DNA of 64,000 nucleotides from Cymbomonas tetramitiformis (lineage: Eukaryota; Chlorophyta; Pyramimonadophyceae; Pyramimonadales; Pyramimonadaceae). Shown here piece by piece: positions 22,396 to 33,300 of this stretch. The notes under the pieces were generated by a model. The model had not been told where the DNA came from and ran no database searches. It was given only the letters and a program-made list of their open reading frames with translations. The translations under genes were made by a program, and so were the position numbers. Position 1 is the first letter of the stretch. Each line of letters starts with the position of its first letter. Where the stretch lies: assembly GCA_001247695.2 (NCBI GenBank), contig LGRX02015614.1, positions 1 through 64,000 of the forward strand, in the 5' to 3' direction.

Positions 22396-24806
22396 TAGCA
22401 CTTCACTTTTGTCGCACGATCTTTTATTTTTGTCGCACCATGCGACATATCAAATATATTCTGGGATGACAAAAGTGAGTGCGGTACTCATTGTTGTCGC
22501 AGTGCGACAAACAGTGAGTGCGGTGCTCATTATTGTCGCAGCGACAAAAAGAAGACTGATATTTACGGACAGAATCTACCAAAATTATACAAAAAATTGT
22601 GACTATAAATATAATATTACAGTTTACGAAAGAAACAAATTTGACACGCTGGCATATTCAAACTAGCTAACAATCGGCAGGAGAATGTGCTCACGTTAGC
22701 ACAGCATGATTCTATTTTCTACTCTAGTTTCATTACATTACTATGCATATACATTTACAATAAATGTGCAGTGCATACTATTTCGAATATGAAGTCAAAG
22801 CTATGAACAAAACAAATCATATCAAGGAGTGACTTCTGAGATCCAAAAGCTAAGCATGCATGATGGGCACAGCAACAGGCAATTCGCCAGCGATGAAAGT
22901 AAAACTGAAATACCTGCACACAGCGAACGCTTAAACGTCAGAGCGAAGTGAAAAAATATTGCAAAAATCATAAAAACATTCCGGCAAACAAACATTCGAG
23001 AACGGATAAGCAAAATAGCTCAAAATACACTCTTCACAAATTCCACACGGCAACATGCGTCTCGTCAACGAGCATAAAAGATTTGAAAAACCTGCACGCA
23101 GTAAACGCAGACAAGTCAGAAATAAGATGAAACGACATAACCAGCTGCACACGCCACGGGAAACAGCACACACGCGAAACAAGCAATCAAGAAGGCTTTC
23201 AGTAATGCGGCGAAACAGGAAACAGCGATCAAATATCCTGCAAAATTACAGAGAGCAAAGTCGGTGAGAGCGGTGGGACTCGAACCCACGCTGCACAAAC
23301 TGGGCAGATATCGCCCTCGGAAAAAAGGAAACAACAGGAGAAACGAACAGAACGAATACAAATCAGGCGCTCGAAAACCAATAGTAATTTCCTGCAAAAT
23401 ATCAGTCAGTGAAAGCTTGTGACAACATTAAAACCGTCGGGCTGCGGCACAACCCGTCAGCCGGCCTACAAGAATGCCGTCTACGTACGAAGAAATTTAA
23501 GTGCCGCCAGCAACCGAATGTTGCTGGCGGCGTCACACATAGAGCAACAACGAACGCGACCTGTAGAACAACGAAACGCAACTCAGCAAGGATGTTACGA
23601 TTTAACCGGAAATTAGTTAGTATGCAAGGAAAGAACGCATGCAGCAGAACGAAGCAGGACACAGCAGAAAACAGCGTGAGGTGCGCCGCAAAACGAAAGC
23701 GTCAAGAATGAACGTGCGAGTCCGGTCCAAATAGAGATATATAATATCGGATATGTGAAATCAGCCAGCCGCGGCCCGCGTGGGTCTCACCGGTGAGCCG
23801 ATTTCGCCATGACATGACATGCGTTGCCATGTAGCATGTTGATATCATATGGTTTCGGGTGTGGCATTCAACTGTGACACTGTAATCTTTGTGCGACGAA
23901 AGAAAGCACCGTGTCGCAAATACCATGCCATGTCAGCATGTTGCGAAAGCCTGTATTCAGTCGCATCGCATTTGTCGCGACGACGCCACACTTAACGGCT
24001 TTTTGTGGTGCAGTTTTTTTAATTTACCAATATATAAATCGAAACTGGTCGCGTCGCTGATTGGCGTAGCCAGCGTCTGCAAACCATCTCGCTTTTGTCG
24101 TGCGATCCCTTTTCCTTGTCGTCCCATATTCATGGTGCCTATCTCAGGTGCTCGCACTTCTTATTGGCGGTTACGCGCGATCGGTCGAAAATATCTCATG
24201 TAAGCCACCCTGAAATCTGTAGCACGTGCTCCTTCTACGTGCACAGTCAGCTTATGGTATTTCGCGTGTGACCCATATTCATGGAGTTTATCTAATCTCA
24301 TGGCTTCTCTGATTGGCGATTATGCGCGATCGGTCGGAAATATCTTTTATACGCCATCTGAAATCTGTCGCGCTGATAAGTTCTGCATGAATATCCATAA
24401 TTCGATACTACGCCCAGGAATATTCTATGCGTCTCTGATTGGCGGCAATGCTCGATCGATTTATATAACTCTCCGGCTAGCGATATAAAGGTGACCGGTG
24501 TGGACTGCAACATAATTATATATGGGCGGTTACTCCCGATCTGTCGGGGAAAATCACACTGTTTCCGTAAAAAAGGGGCCCAAAAAAGTTAAGCGCCGTG
24601 ACACTTGAGACAGTTCTGGTAGTATCGTGTATGTCGATGTCACATTTCCCAGGAAAACCTGTTTCGCTCCTATAAGGGAAACGCAGGACCTTGCAGCATT
24701 TTTTTGAAAAAGCTGCGAACCGTCGTTGTATAATGTTGCGTATACTCGGATCTTTTTGCGACACGACAGAAAACATACCCCTCGCGACAAAAGAAAGGCG
24801 CTTCCT
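22396..24806 (-). mobile_element. TTTTGTCGC-ended transposon, copy B
   Basis: A 2411-bp inverted copy of the element at 16163-19293, colinear except for the nested MITE and scattered substitutions. Flanking direct repeats are GGCCGGTCGG (22386-22395) and GGCCGGTCAC (24807-24816), matching at 8 of 10 positions. They differ from those of copy A, so the two copies inserted independently rather than forming one large inverted repeat. A GTGGGACTCGAACCCAC stem near 23272-23288 is tRNA-B-box-like and is largely kept in copy A. There is no transposase. Confidence 0.85.
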
Positions 24807-24816
24807 GGCCGGTCAC

Positions 24817-25173
24817 CACTCTAGGTGCTGGTGTGCTGGAAGTATCACTGTGACACACAATTCCGTCACCTGTCACTTCATATAGTAGGGTGTATGACCG
24901 CCACTAAGCCTGAACCCTACACCCGCTGTCCTGACTTAACGGGTAACTTGTGTGATTCGGTATTCATTCTGAGAAACAGCCTTATTAGGTATATCACCGT
25001 ATTCTATCCAAGTGTTATATCTAGCATTAGTCGCCACGAGACGATGGTTGTCTCCCCTACGTAGCATCCATCTATTATATACACGGTTGCACGATCGGTC
25101 AATTTAACTCCATCGTGACGCAGTGTTCTGCTCGCATTCCATTTTGTCTTAATGGCTAGAACTGCCCGTAAGT
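24817..25173. other. No gene recognised
   Basis: Flank of copy B; nothing identified. Confidence 0.4.
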
Positions 25174-26214
25174 CCGGTCCTCCCACAAGGACCGAAGTGA
25201 ATTTGGGCCATAGGCCGCGTTTTTTCGATATAGTCGGTAAATGAGTGCTTTGGGGCCATATTTAGGTGTCCGATAATTATCTAAAAACTTATGTTGGGTG
25301 GTATACTCGGTGTAGCTATGTGATTTACGTCATTGAAAAGTGGGGGTGAAACCGCTCGAAATTAAATAAAAAGGCCGGTCCTCCCACAAGGACCGGATTA
25401 TTCCAAGCTACCTACGCTCACTAAGTGGCCTTCCTGGCGCCCACTGCACATGAAATATACTGTAACATGACCTATTCGTGCCCTCTACAATGTACAACAT
25501 CTTCGGAATCCATAATACTGCGGGATATATCCCTCGCAATGTCATGCACCCACAAAAAAACTGACTTGGGTGAAATTTGCCATCAAGATTTTGTATATAG
25601 ATGGAACCTCATTGCCGCGCACAAGGCAGACATTAATATGTATCGATGATGTTAAGCATTCTAAAAATCATTTGATAGGTATATATGATGACTGCAACGT
25701 GACAGGGCGTAAAACGGTTAAATGCATATGTTGTCAGGCATCTAGAACTTTACACTTGGCTAGAAATACAATGATAGAATCGACCTTATAATCAGGGTTT
25801 CGGACCCAAACCCAAAAGTTACATATCTGCCAGTGTAATATGAAGTTGCCAACATGCAAAATGTGGTGAGCATGATTGGGTATAGTGTTAGGATAAAATT
25901 TTACTGCCTGCCGGGATGATTCAGCTCGAAATTCAATTGGATAAAAGTATTTGAGTGACATGCCATGTTTTTGAATGCCCTCCAAAGGCTGAAACTAAAA
26001 AATGATAGAGTGCATGCTACAAATGCATTGGGTATCGTGAGTATATATGAGCATATATTGTATATGGCATATGTTCCCACTTAGTTTAGGTCCTATAGAT
26101 GCTAAAATTCGGAGGATGTTCAATAGGTACCACAAAAAGATGGTTATAAAAATCCCCGCAAAGCCGGTCCTTGTGGGAGGACCGAACGCGATTTGGGTCC
26201 TCCCACAAGGACCG
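25174..26214. repeat. Four copies of a 19-22 bp hairpin
   Basis: CCGGTCCTCCCACAAGGACCG occurs at 25174-25194 and 25375-25396, inverted at 26164-26184, and again (missing the first two bases) at 26196-26214. Each can fold with a CGGTCC/GGACCG stem. The copies at 25174 and 26164 are both followed by ATTTGGG after a short spacer. The pair at 25375 and 26164 could be the ends of a small element, but no target duplication is evident. Confidence 0.7.
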
Positions 26215-26427
26215 CCGGGCAGTAGCCATTAACCACGCAGCCGACTTCTCACAACCTCTTCGCACAAGACAATACACGATACCTATCGAACGGTCATCTC
26301 CAGCTAACGTTTCATCTTGTTCCACTACAAATTTCCGGATTTTCGCATAGCCTGCTTGTTCGACCTCTTCATTTATTGCCTCGTTTTCATCTACGCTTCG
26401 CTTCGGATCCATCTTGCCGATGACCAC
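26086..26427 (-). CDS. Hypothetical open frame overlapping the hairpins
   Basis: The 113-codon frame begins VIGKMDPKRSVDENEAINEE and reads like a charged protein for about 65 residues. Its second half runs through two of the hairpin repeats, so at most the first part could be genuine. No family is recognised; a fragment of a mobile element is possible. Confidence 0.2.
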   Translation of the reverse strand: MVIGKMDPKRSVDENEAINEEVEQAGYAKIRKFVVEQDETLAGDDRSIGIVYCLVRRGCEKSAAWLMATARRSLWEDPNRVRSSHKDRLCGDFYNHLFVVPIEHPPNFSIYRT

Positions 26428-26464
26428 ATTAACATCTAAGCTTACGCGCTTCTGCTAAATAGCA

Positions 26465-28130
26465 TAACCTGGAATATCAAAACCTCAAAAAACCTGGAGC
26501 ACAACCTGCTTACTCAATATTTGATTATCATGCCACACACTACATGCAGCTCAAGTGCTCCCGTTAAACAGCATACCCTAGAATATCAAAACCTGAAAAC
26601 CCCCGGAGCGCAACCTACTTACTCGATACATGATTTTCACGCCACACGCGATATGCAGCTCAAGTGCTTATAATAATCTTCCTAACCTGGAATATCAAAA
26701 CCTCAAAAAACCCGGAGCGCAACCTGCTTACACACGATGCGCGTGGCCCCAATACGAATTAAAAAAACAATAAATCAAAATTTGGGTGAAACTTTTGGTT
26801 TTAAAAATGTCAAAATCTTGAAAGATTCGGGTCCGTCTCAGGAAAAATACGACGATGCTATAGGAAAATATGACGATATCAAGCATGCAGTTGGTGACCA
26901 GTGCCGCCGGCCCGCCGCTCGACGCTCGACCTCGTCCTCCCGAAAATCTTCATCCGCCGTATCGCGATGAGAGTGACATTTGAATTTCAATTTGTGAAAG
27001 TTCTAAGTTGACTAATTGAGCTGTGTTCACAATTCGATTGTATTTTTCTTTCCCCCCGCTCACAGCAATCACGTAGACTCTTTCATACTGCGTGTCACCA
27101 TGTCATTTCGGTGCCATAAAAGAGGAAGGCTTGTGGAGGCGTACTCATCTTTATCCTCGGAGTCCGAAGATGCTGATGGTGATACAGTAGCGTGTCCATG
27201 ATGTCCCACGACGACGAGGAGTCTCATCAGTCGGAGAAGGTCATATAGGAGTTATAATTCACGCTGCGACCCATGCACCTCGGAGACGAAGAGACACATC
27301 GAGATGCTAAGACACGCAGTCAACCCCTCAAGAACGTATTCGACCAGTTCTCGCGGTCACATGTTACGAGTGCAGATGGCCCGAGTCTGGCAAGCCACGA
27401 ACGTAAGCGGGTTGTTCGCAACCAGCCACCGCAAGGGAAGAAACGAGGCGGAGGTGGGATTCGTCAGACCAAAGAGCCAAAACTCACTCCTACGCAGAGA
27501 GTCAGAGAATTTTCAGGATTTTGCCTACGAGTCGCAGCCGGGAAGTTGGCTTGTCAATCCTGCAAAGAGACTTTATCCCTGCTCAAACAGAAAACTGAAA
27601 ACTGCTCATGCATAAGCTGAAAAGCTGCCTACGAATAAGCCGAAGATCCGCAGAAATCTGGTCAAATTTTGGGTGGTGTGATCGCGTTTATCAAAGTTTT
27701 GATCAAAATCGCATCAAAATTTGGGTGGTGCATCGAAAAAATGGCAAAGCAATTTGGGTGATTTGAAATTATTTTGTACCGTGGGCAACACACGCAATAT
27801 GCTGCTCAAGCGCTCCCGCTAAACAGCATTGATGACCTGGAATATCACGAAACCTTCGCAAAACCCCCGGAGCGTAGTCTGCTTACTCAATACGTATGCT
27901 TATAGTATATGATTGTAGTACGCATATGTACTCAAGACGCATATCGATGCCACGCGCGATATGCCCTGAAAGTGCTCTTGCTAAACTTCCTATGAACTGG
28001 AATATCAAAACAGAACCGGAACCCCGCAGGTAGCTTACTTAACATATATATCATGATCATCACTGAACATGCCCCACGCTATATGGAGCTTCTAGCTAAT
28101 AAACTTCCTAACCTGGAATACATTATTACA
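26465..28130. repeat. About 115-bp tandem repeat, split by an insertion
   Basis: Units contain CCTGGAATATCAAAACCT, CCCGGAGCGCAACCTGCTTA and GATATGCAGCTCAAGTGCT. Two to three units lie at 26465-26730 and about three more diverged ones at 27790-28130. About 1.05 kb of unrelated sequence (about 26733-27785) sits between them in mid-unit. Confidence 0.7.
27273..27620 (+). pseudogene. BED/hAT-like zinc-finger fragment
   Basis: The frame ends with QRVREFSGFCLRVAAGKL followed by ACQSCKETLSLLKQKTEN. This resembles the N-terminal zinc-finger segment of a group of hAT-like transposase proteins (RVKEFPGE, then GKLFC-x2-C). The expected downstream histidines are lost to a stop. It lies inside the sequence that interrupts the 115-bp tandem repeat, so that insertion may be a degraded hAT element. 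The assignment is from remembered family pattern only. Confidence 0.4.
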
Positions 28131-28688
28131 TTACTATCTACATTATATATATCATCATCAAACCACTCGCCCTAGGAAACATACATACATCAGAAGCATA
28201 CATTCAAGATTTATGTCTTGCCTCATAATATTCCTAAACTTGGTATGCAACGTGGTGCTTTTAAATATGAAACTTTCCTGAGGCACGACGGTGTAATACA
28301 TCGAACTCACCTTAGCAGACGTGGTTCAGAACGCGTTGAAGTGAAACAAACATAACTGCTAAGGTGTTGCAATATCACAAGAGCCACTCGATACATCACC
28401 ATATCAGAGTCTTAGCTCCGCTTCAACTTCGGTATCGAAAGTATACCAAACGATCCTTCCACTTTAGGTCTGCCAAACCCCATGATGATTAAATGTTCAA
28501 AACAGTTAGCGAACATCAAAACGGGACACCTATATTGCTTTGAGGTCGAAGGGGTTGTCCGCACCTTTGAAAGTAACCCTGTATCCGCGGCCGCCTAGCA
28601 TCCTCGACACCGATCTGCATATATTTCTTAAGACGGGAGTTCCCAAATCTCTGCTGAATGAAACCCCGTAACAGCCCATCATAAACGA
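28131..28688. other. No gene recognised
   Basis: AT-rich intergenic sequence; nothing supported. Confidence 0.4.
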
Positions 28689-29015
28689 CCAAGTTCATCA
28701 CAGAACATCACCGATATTGTTTGCGGGACTTCGAGAGGGCCTTCTCACCTTTCGAACGCGCCCATCCTCAAGCCACCCCGAGCATCTAGCTAGCATCTAC
28801 GAACCTGCGGACTTCACGTTTTCAGCGAATGTTTTGCAGCGAAACCCGAACCTGGACGTAAAAAACGGCCAAGATCGTCACAGAACATCACCGATATTGT
28901 TTGCGGGACTTCGAGATGGCCTTCTCATCACCTTTCAAACGCGCCCATCCTCAAGCGTCCCCGAGCATCCAGCAAGCATCTATGAACCTGCGGACTTCAC
29001 GTTTTCATGAAATGC
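28689..29015. repeat. Direct duplication of about 170 bp
   Basis: CACAGAACATCACCGATATTG and the following sequence through CTGCGGACTTCACGTTTTCA occur twice, offset by about 178 bp. The copies differ by scattered substitutions and a 3-base indel. Confidence 0.85.
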
Positions 29016-30303
29016 TTTCATCCTACCGCCCCACTCGTTTAAAGGGTCCTTCCTGGACTTGTACTGCACGATATGGCCTAACCGAAGGAACTATTGGTTT
29101 TCAGTATGCCTCAGGACAATAAATTGGCGGATATCGCTTCTGGAGGCAACACTATTATGCAAACTGCGACAGTTAAGAACCACTCTGACACCCTGAAACC
29201 GCAGAAAATAAATAGCGAAAAACAAGAGAGGTTTTTAGCTTTTGGCATAAAAATCGGAGTCTCTGAGCTTCTAACAATAAACCTCGAATAATCGAACCTC
29301 GATCGCGGCTCAGAGACTCCGGTTCCGGAGTACCCGATAACAGGGTAACTCTATGACGGTTAGTGCCCACGCCCAAGGGGAATAAACTAAGAGGATGGCA
29401 ACCCACTCATTCTTGCGGCTGGTTACGGACGCACTTAGGGAGGGCCGAGCGATATAGGGTTTCCAGCCGGAGAGCTCAGGCCAGACTATTCCGAGTTGTG
29501 AGGGCTGTCAAATTCATCTCGCGGGAGCAGGTCGCCAAACACTTAAATGCATCATCGGCGCATATGATTAGTTCGTTTACTCATTCAAATGCCTGTATAC
29601 CAGACGGATTGCGGTGGTGCACACAATGCGAAAAACTACTTCATATGATATCATGGCAATGAAGGATCTCGCCATGCACGCACAAGAGAGGGCCTCCTCG
29701 TCTCGACAGTGGGATCTTTGTGAAGCTAATGCTTGAAAAGGATTTGAGTGATCAGTTTTGAATGTCAGTTCCCTCATGGCATGTAGCCCGAGTTGCCATT
29801 TTTTTTGTGAATAAATCACCGTCGAACACATGTACTAGGTCTGTACTAAATGGTATGTGGCTTAGGATATTAGCTGTGGCAACCATTTAGTGATAGTGAT
29901 AGCACTCACTTCAATTCTACAATTCTTTGTTGCCAAGCCAACTGGATTGCACTTGTCAGAATCAATTCAGCTCTTCATTAGCCTCTGGACATCAAATGTG
30001 AAGGCCACTTATTCTTGTTTGCTTGCTCGTACAAGATTCTGTGTCACTATCTTTTCTACGCGTGACCTAAGATCTGAGTACACGAGCCCCTGCGCGAGCA
30101 TCGTCCCACAATTCAGTGCGTTTAGCCTCTCAGTGGCTCAATCAATAAATTGGATCAAGACAAGCATGCTAAAAAAATTTAGGCCACGATTATGCGTCCT
30201 CATTCAGGCTGCGCACTCAACCTACCCCATTGAACAGCAGAGAATGTGCCACACACTCCGCGCATGCAGAGTGTTTATATGGGCAATCACACATCAGTGG
30301 GGA
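29016..30303. other. No gene recognised; 3' flank of sufD
   Basis: No exon or repeat is seen. The terminal sufD exon ends at 30304, so its 3' untranslated region should lie in the right part of this stretch. Confidence 0.4.
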
Positions 30304-33300
30304 TCATGGTAGCCATGTGCGCACCGCCACGACTTCTTGGCCAAAAGAGAAGACGAGCATGTCACGTGCTTCAGCCGGAGAAATGCCACGTGACTGCAAA
30401 CGCATCACCCCAAATGTTTGCATGAATCTGCTGGTCTCGACCAGCATGGCAGGGCAGCGTCAGACCGCCGACGCAGCCTTAACCATTGCGATAGCAGTGA
30501 ACGCCGCGAGACAAGGGCGTCATAGAGGCTTATGCACAGGTCATCCAAGCAGCCATGCACAGGTCATCCAAGCAGCCATGCACAGGTCATCCAAGCAGCC
30601 ATGCACCAGATGATCAGGAAAAGGAGTAGCACAGGCAGACCTGGAGGTAGAAGAGCTGCTCCTCCTCGAGGTCGCTCACTGCGCAGCCGTGCGTGCATTT
30701 GACATCGTCCGCGATGATCTGCAAATTAGGCTTTACATTCACCGTCGCCTTTGGCACAAGCAGCAAGTTCCGGCTGAGCTGCTGCGCGTCTGTGCGCTGC
30801 GCTAGCCGCTCCACTTTCACGTTTCCATCAAACACTCCGCGGCCGCTCGAGGACGAAACGATGCACTTGTGCACTTGGTCGCTGTTCCGCATGCCCCAAC
30901 CCTGGGTCTCAGAAGACGGAAAACACAGAGCATCTATTTAGGGACTAGGGTGCAATATCTCACAGCCCCTTCAACCGGCTATACATATTTTGAGTATCAT
31001 GCTATACTCAAAGTAGTCCTCCGTGCAAAGTGGCCAGGGGTTGGGACCGGCTCGCAGCAGTAGTCCTCCGTGCACAGTGGCCAGGGGTTGGGACCGGCTC
31101 GCAGCAGTAGTCCTCCGTGCACAGTGGCGAGGGTTTGGGCAGCTAGCAGTAGTCCTCCGTGCACAGTGGCCAGGGGTTGGGACCGGCACGCAGCAGTGAT
31201 CCTCCGTGCACAGTGGCCAGGGGTTGGGACCGGCTCGCAGCTGTAGTCCTCCGTGCACAGTGGCCAGGGGTTGGGACCGGCACGCAGCAGTAGTCCTGCG
31301 TGCACAGTGGCGGAGTTTGGGACCGGCTCGCGGCAGTAGTCCTCCGTGCACAGTGGCCGGGAGTTTGGGACCGGCTGCGGCAGTGATCCTCCGTGCACAG
31401 TGGCGAGGGTTTAGGACCGGCTCGCGGCAGTAGTCCTCCGTGCACAGTGGCGAGGTTTAGGACCGGCTCGCGGCAGTGATCCTCCGTGCACAGTGGCCAG
31501 GGTTTAGGACCGGCTCGCGGCAGTAGTCCTCCGTGCACAGTGGCCAGGGGTTGGGACCGGCTCGCAGCTATCCGCCGTGAGCACATGCTCAGGTCTACAT
31601 GTTTTGTCCGGTACGAGTCTTTGATCATCTCATCACACTCCAACCCCAAGACAGAGTCCATCCTATGTGCCGGAGATTTTGCATGTCCTTGATCATCTCA
31701 CCACACAGCGGTTGCCCGGCTGCGCTCCGAGTCGAGCACCCTCGTCGCCATTGGCCAAAGCTGCACTGGCGCTGGCGGTGCACTGCTCCGAACAGTGCCA
31801 GCAAGCGCCGGCCGAGCATTTTGGGAGCGGCCCCAGCGGTCAAACCCCACAGGGTGCACACGGGCCATCCCTCAGATGCGAGCGACGATGGGGAGAAGGC
31901 ACAAGGCACACCTCTTGCCATCCGGGTGGTCCAGGTGTAGCTTGCTGTGGAGGTCCAGAAGCTGCCCCGCCCCTGCGAGAAGGAAGGAGTACTGCGCGCA
32001 CCAAGCACAGCGCAGCAAACGAACAAGACAAGTCAATCCGACTATCCCCCTTAAGAACAACATCACCCTAAAGAAGATACACACACGTGGCTGCGGACGA
32101 CATGGTCCCACTGACGGAACAAACAGATTGCAGCGAGGCACAGAAGGCATGAAGTGCCGCTTGCCCAAAATAAGCATTGCACTCGCTGATGCATCACAGG
32201 CAAGGCTCAGCGGCAAACACATTCTGCTTTGCATGCCGGCACAGCGCCTCGAGCCAGGCCGCAGCAGGCACCATGCCGGCACAGCGCCTCGAGCCAGGCC
32301 GCAGCAGGCTGCATGCCGGCACAGCGCCTCGAGCCAGGCCGCAGCAGGCTGCATGCCGGCACAGCGCCTTGCGCCAGGCCGCAGCAGGCTGCATGCCGGC
32401 ACACCGCCTCGAGCCAGGCCGCAGCAGGCTGCATGCCGACGCACCGCCTCAAGCCAGGCCGCAGCAGGCTGCATGCCGGCACAGCGCCTCGAGCCAGGCC
32501 GCAGCAGGCTGCATGCCTGCACAGCGCCTTGCTTCAGGCCGCAGCAGGCTGCATGCCGGCACAGCGCCTCGAGCCAGGCCGCAGCAGGCTGCATGCCGGC
32601 ACACCGCCTCGAGCCAGGCCGCAGCAGGCTGCATGCCGGCACACCGCCTTGCGCCAGGCCGCAGCAGGCTGCATGCCGGCACACCGCCTCGAGCCAGGCC
32701 GCAGCAGGCTGCATGCCGACGCACCGCCTCGAGCCAGGCCGCAGCAGGCTGCATGCTAAGGGAGATGCATCAGAAGGGTATACTAGGATACGGGATATTT
32801 GTAAATTCAGCCTGCAACAGACAGTGACAGCCCAGGGTCGGAGATATTGTGCAGCCGAGGCCTGCGAGTGCGGCGCACGGGAGCCACGCAGGGCACAGAA
32901 GTGGAGCGCAGAAGTCGGGGAACAGGGAGAGAAGGGTCCACCAGTTTGGTGTCAGTTTCCGGTCCGATCTGCAGCACATCCAGGTCGTGGCGACTGAGTT
33001 TGCCGCCCAATTCGCACTCTGTGAGTTGATAGCTGCTTTGCTTCTCCTGCGTTACCACACCCACCACACAGGGCGGATTGTTAGCAGCCACAGGCCACAC
33101 CCTTCAAGGCCTTGAGGCCCTCGCACTGATGGGGAAGCACGATTTGATCTCTGCGGGACCCGCAGAAAGCTATCTCTTAAGCTGGGCCCTTCCGTGCAGC
33201 TTGCAACCTGCTCGAGCCTGCCCCAAGAGGCCATGCACAGCAGGCGATCACCTGCACCGTCATCGGCAGCCACAGGGCCTCCCCACTCAGTGTGCCGCAC

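Noticed and set aside
23262..23300. Possible tRNA gene (GTGGGACTCGAACCCAC arm) in copy B
   Set aside because: Only the T arm is convincing; the acceptor stem has no 5' partner, and the other copy has further changes.
16163..24806. A single giant element with 2.4-3.1 kb inverted arms
   Set aside because: Each arm has its own different target duplication, so these are two separate insertions.
30230..30613. 127-codon plus-strand frame over the end of sufD
   Set aside because: It overlaps the terminal sufD exon and a 23-bp tandem repeat; the minus-strand exon has clear family motifs.
31795..32997. 400-codon open frame on the plus strand, and a 280-codon frame opposite
   Set aside because: Both are produced by the 40-bp stop-poor minisatellite inside a sufD intron; the real exons lie on the minus strand at 31912-31991 and 32942-33046.
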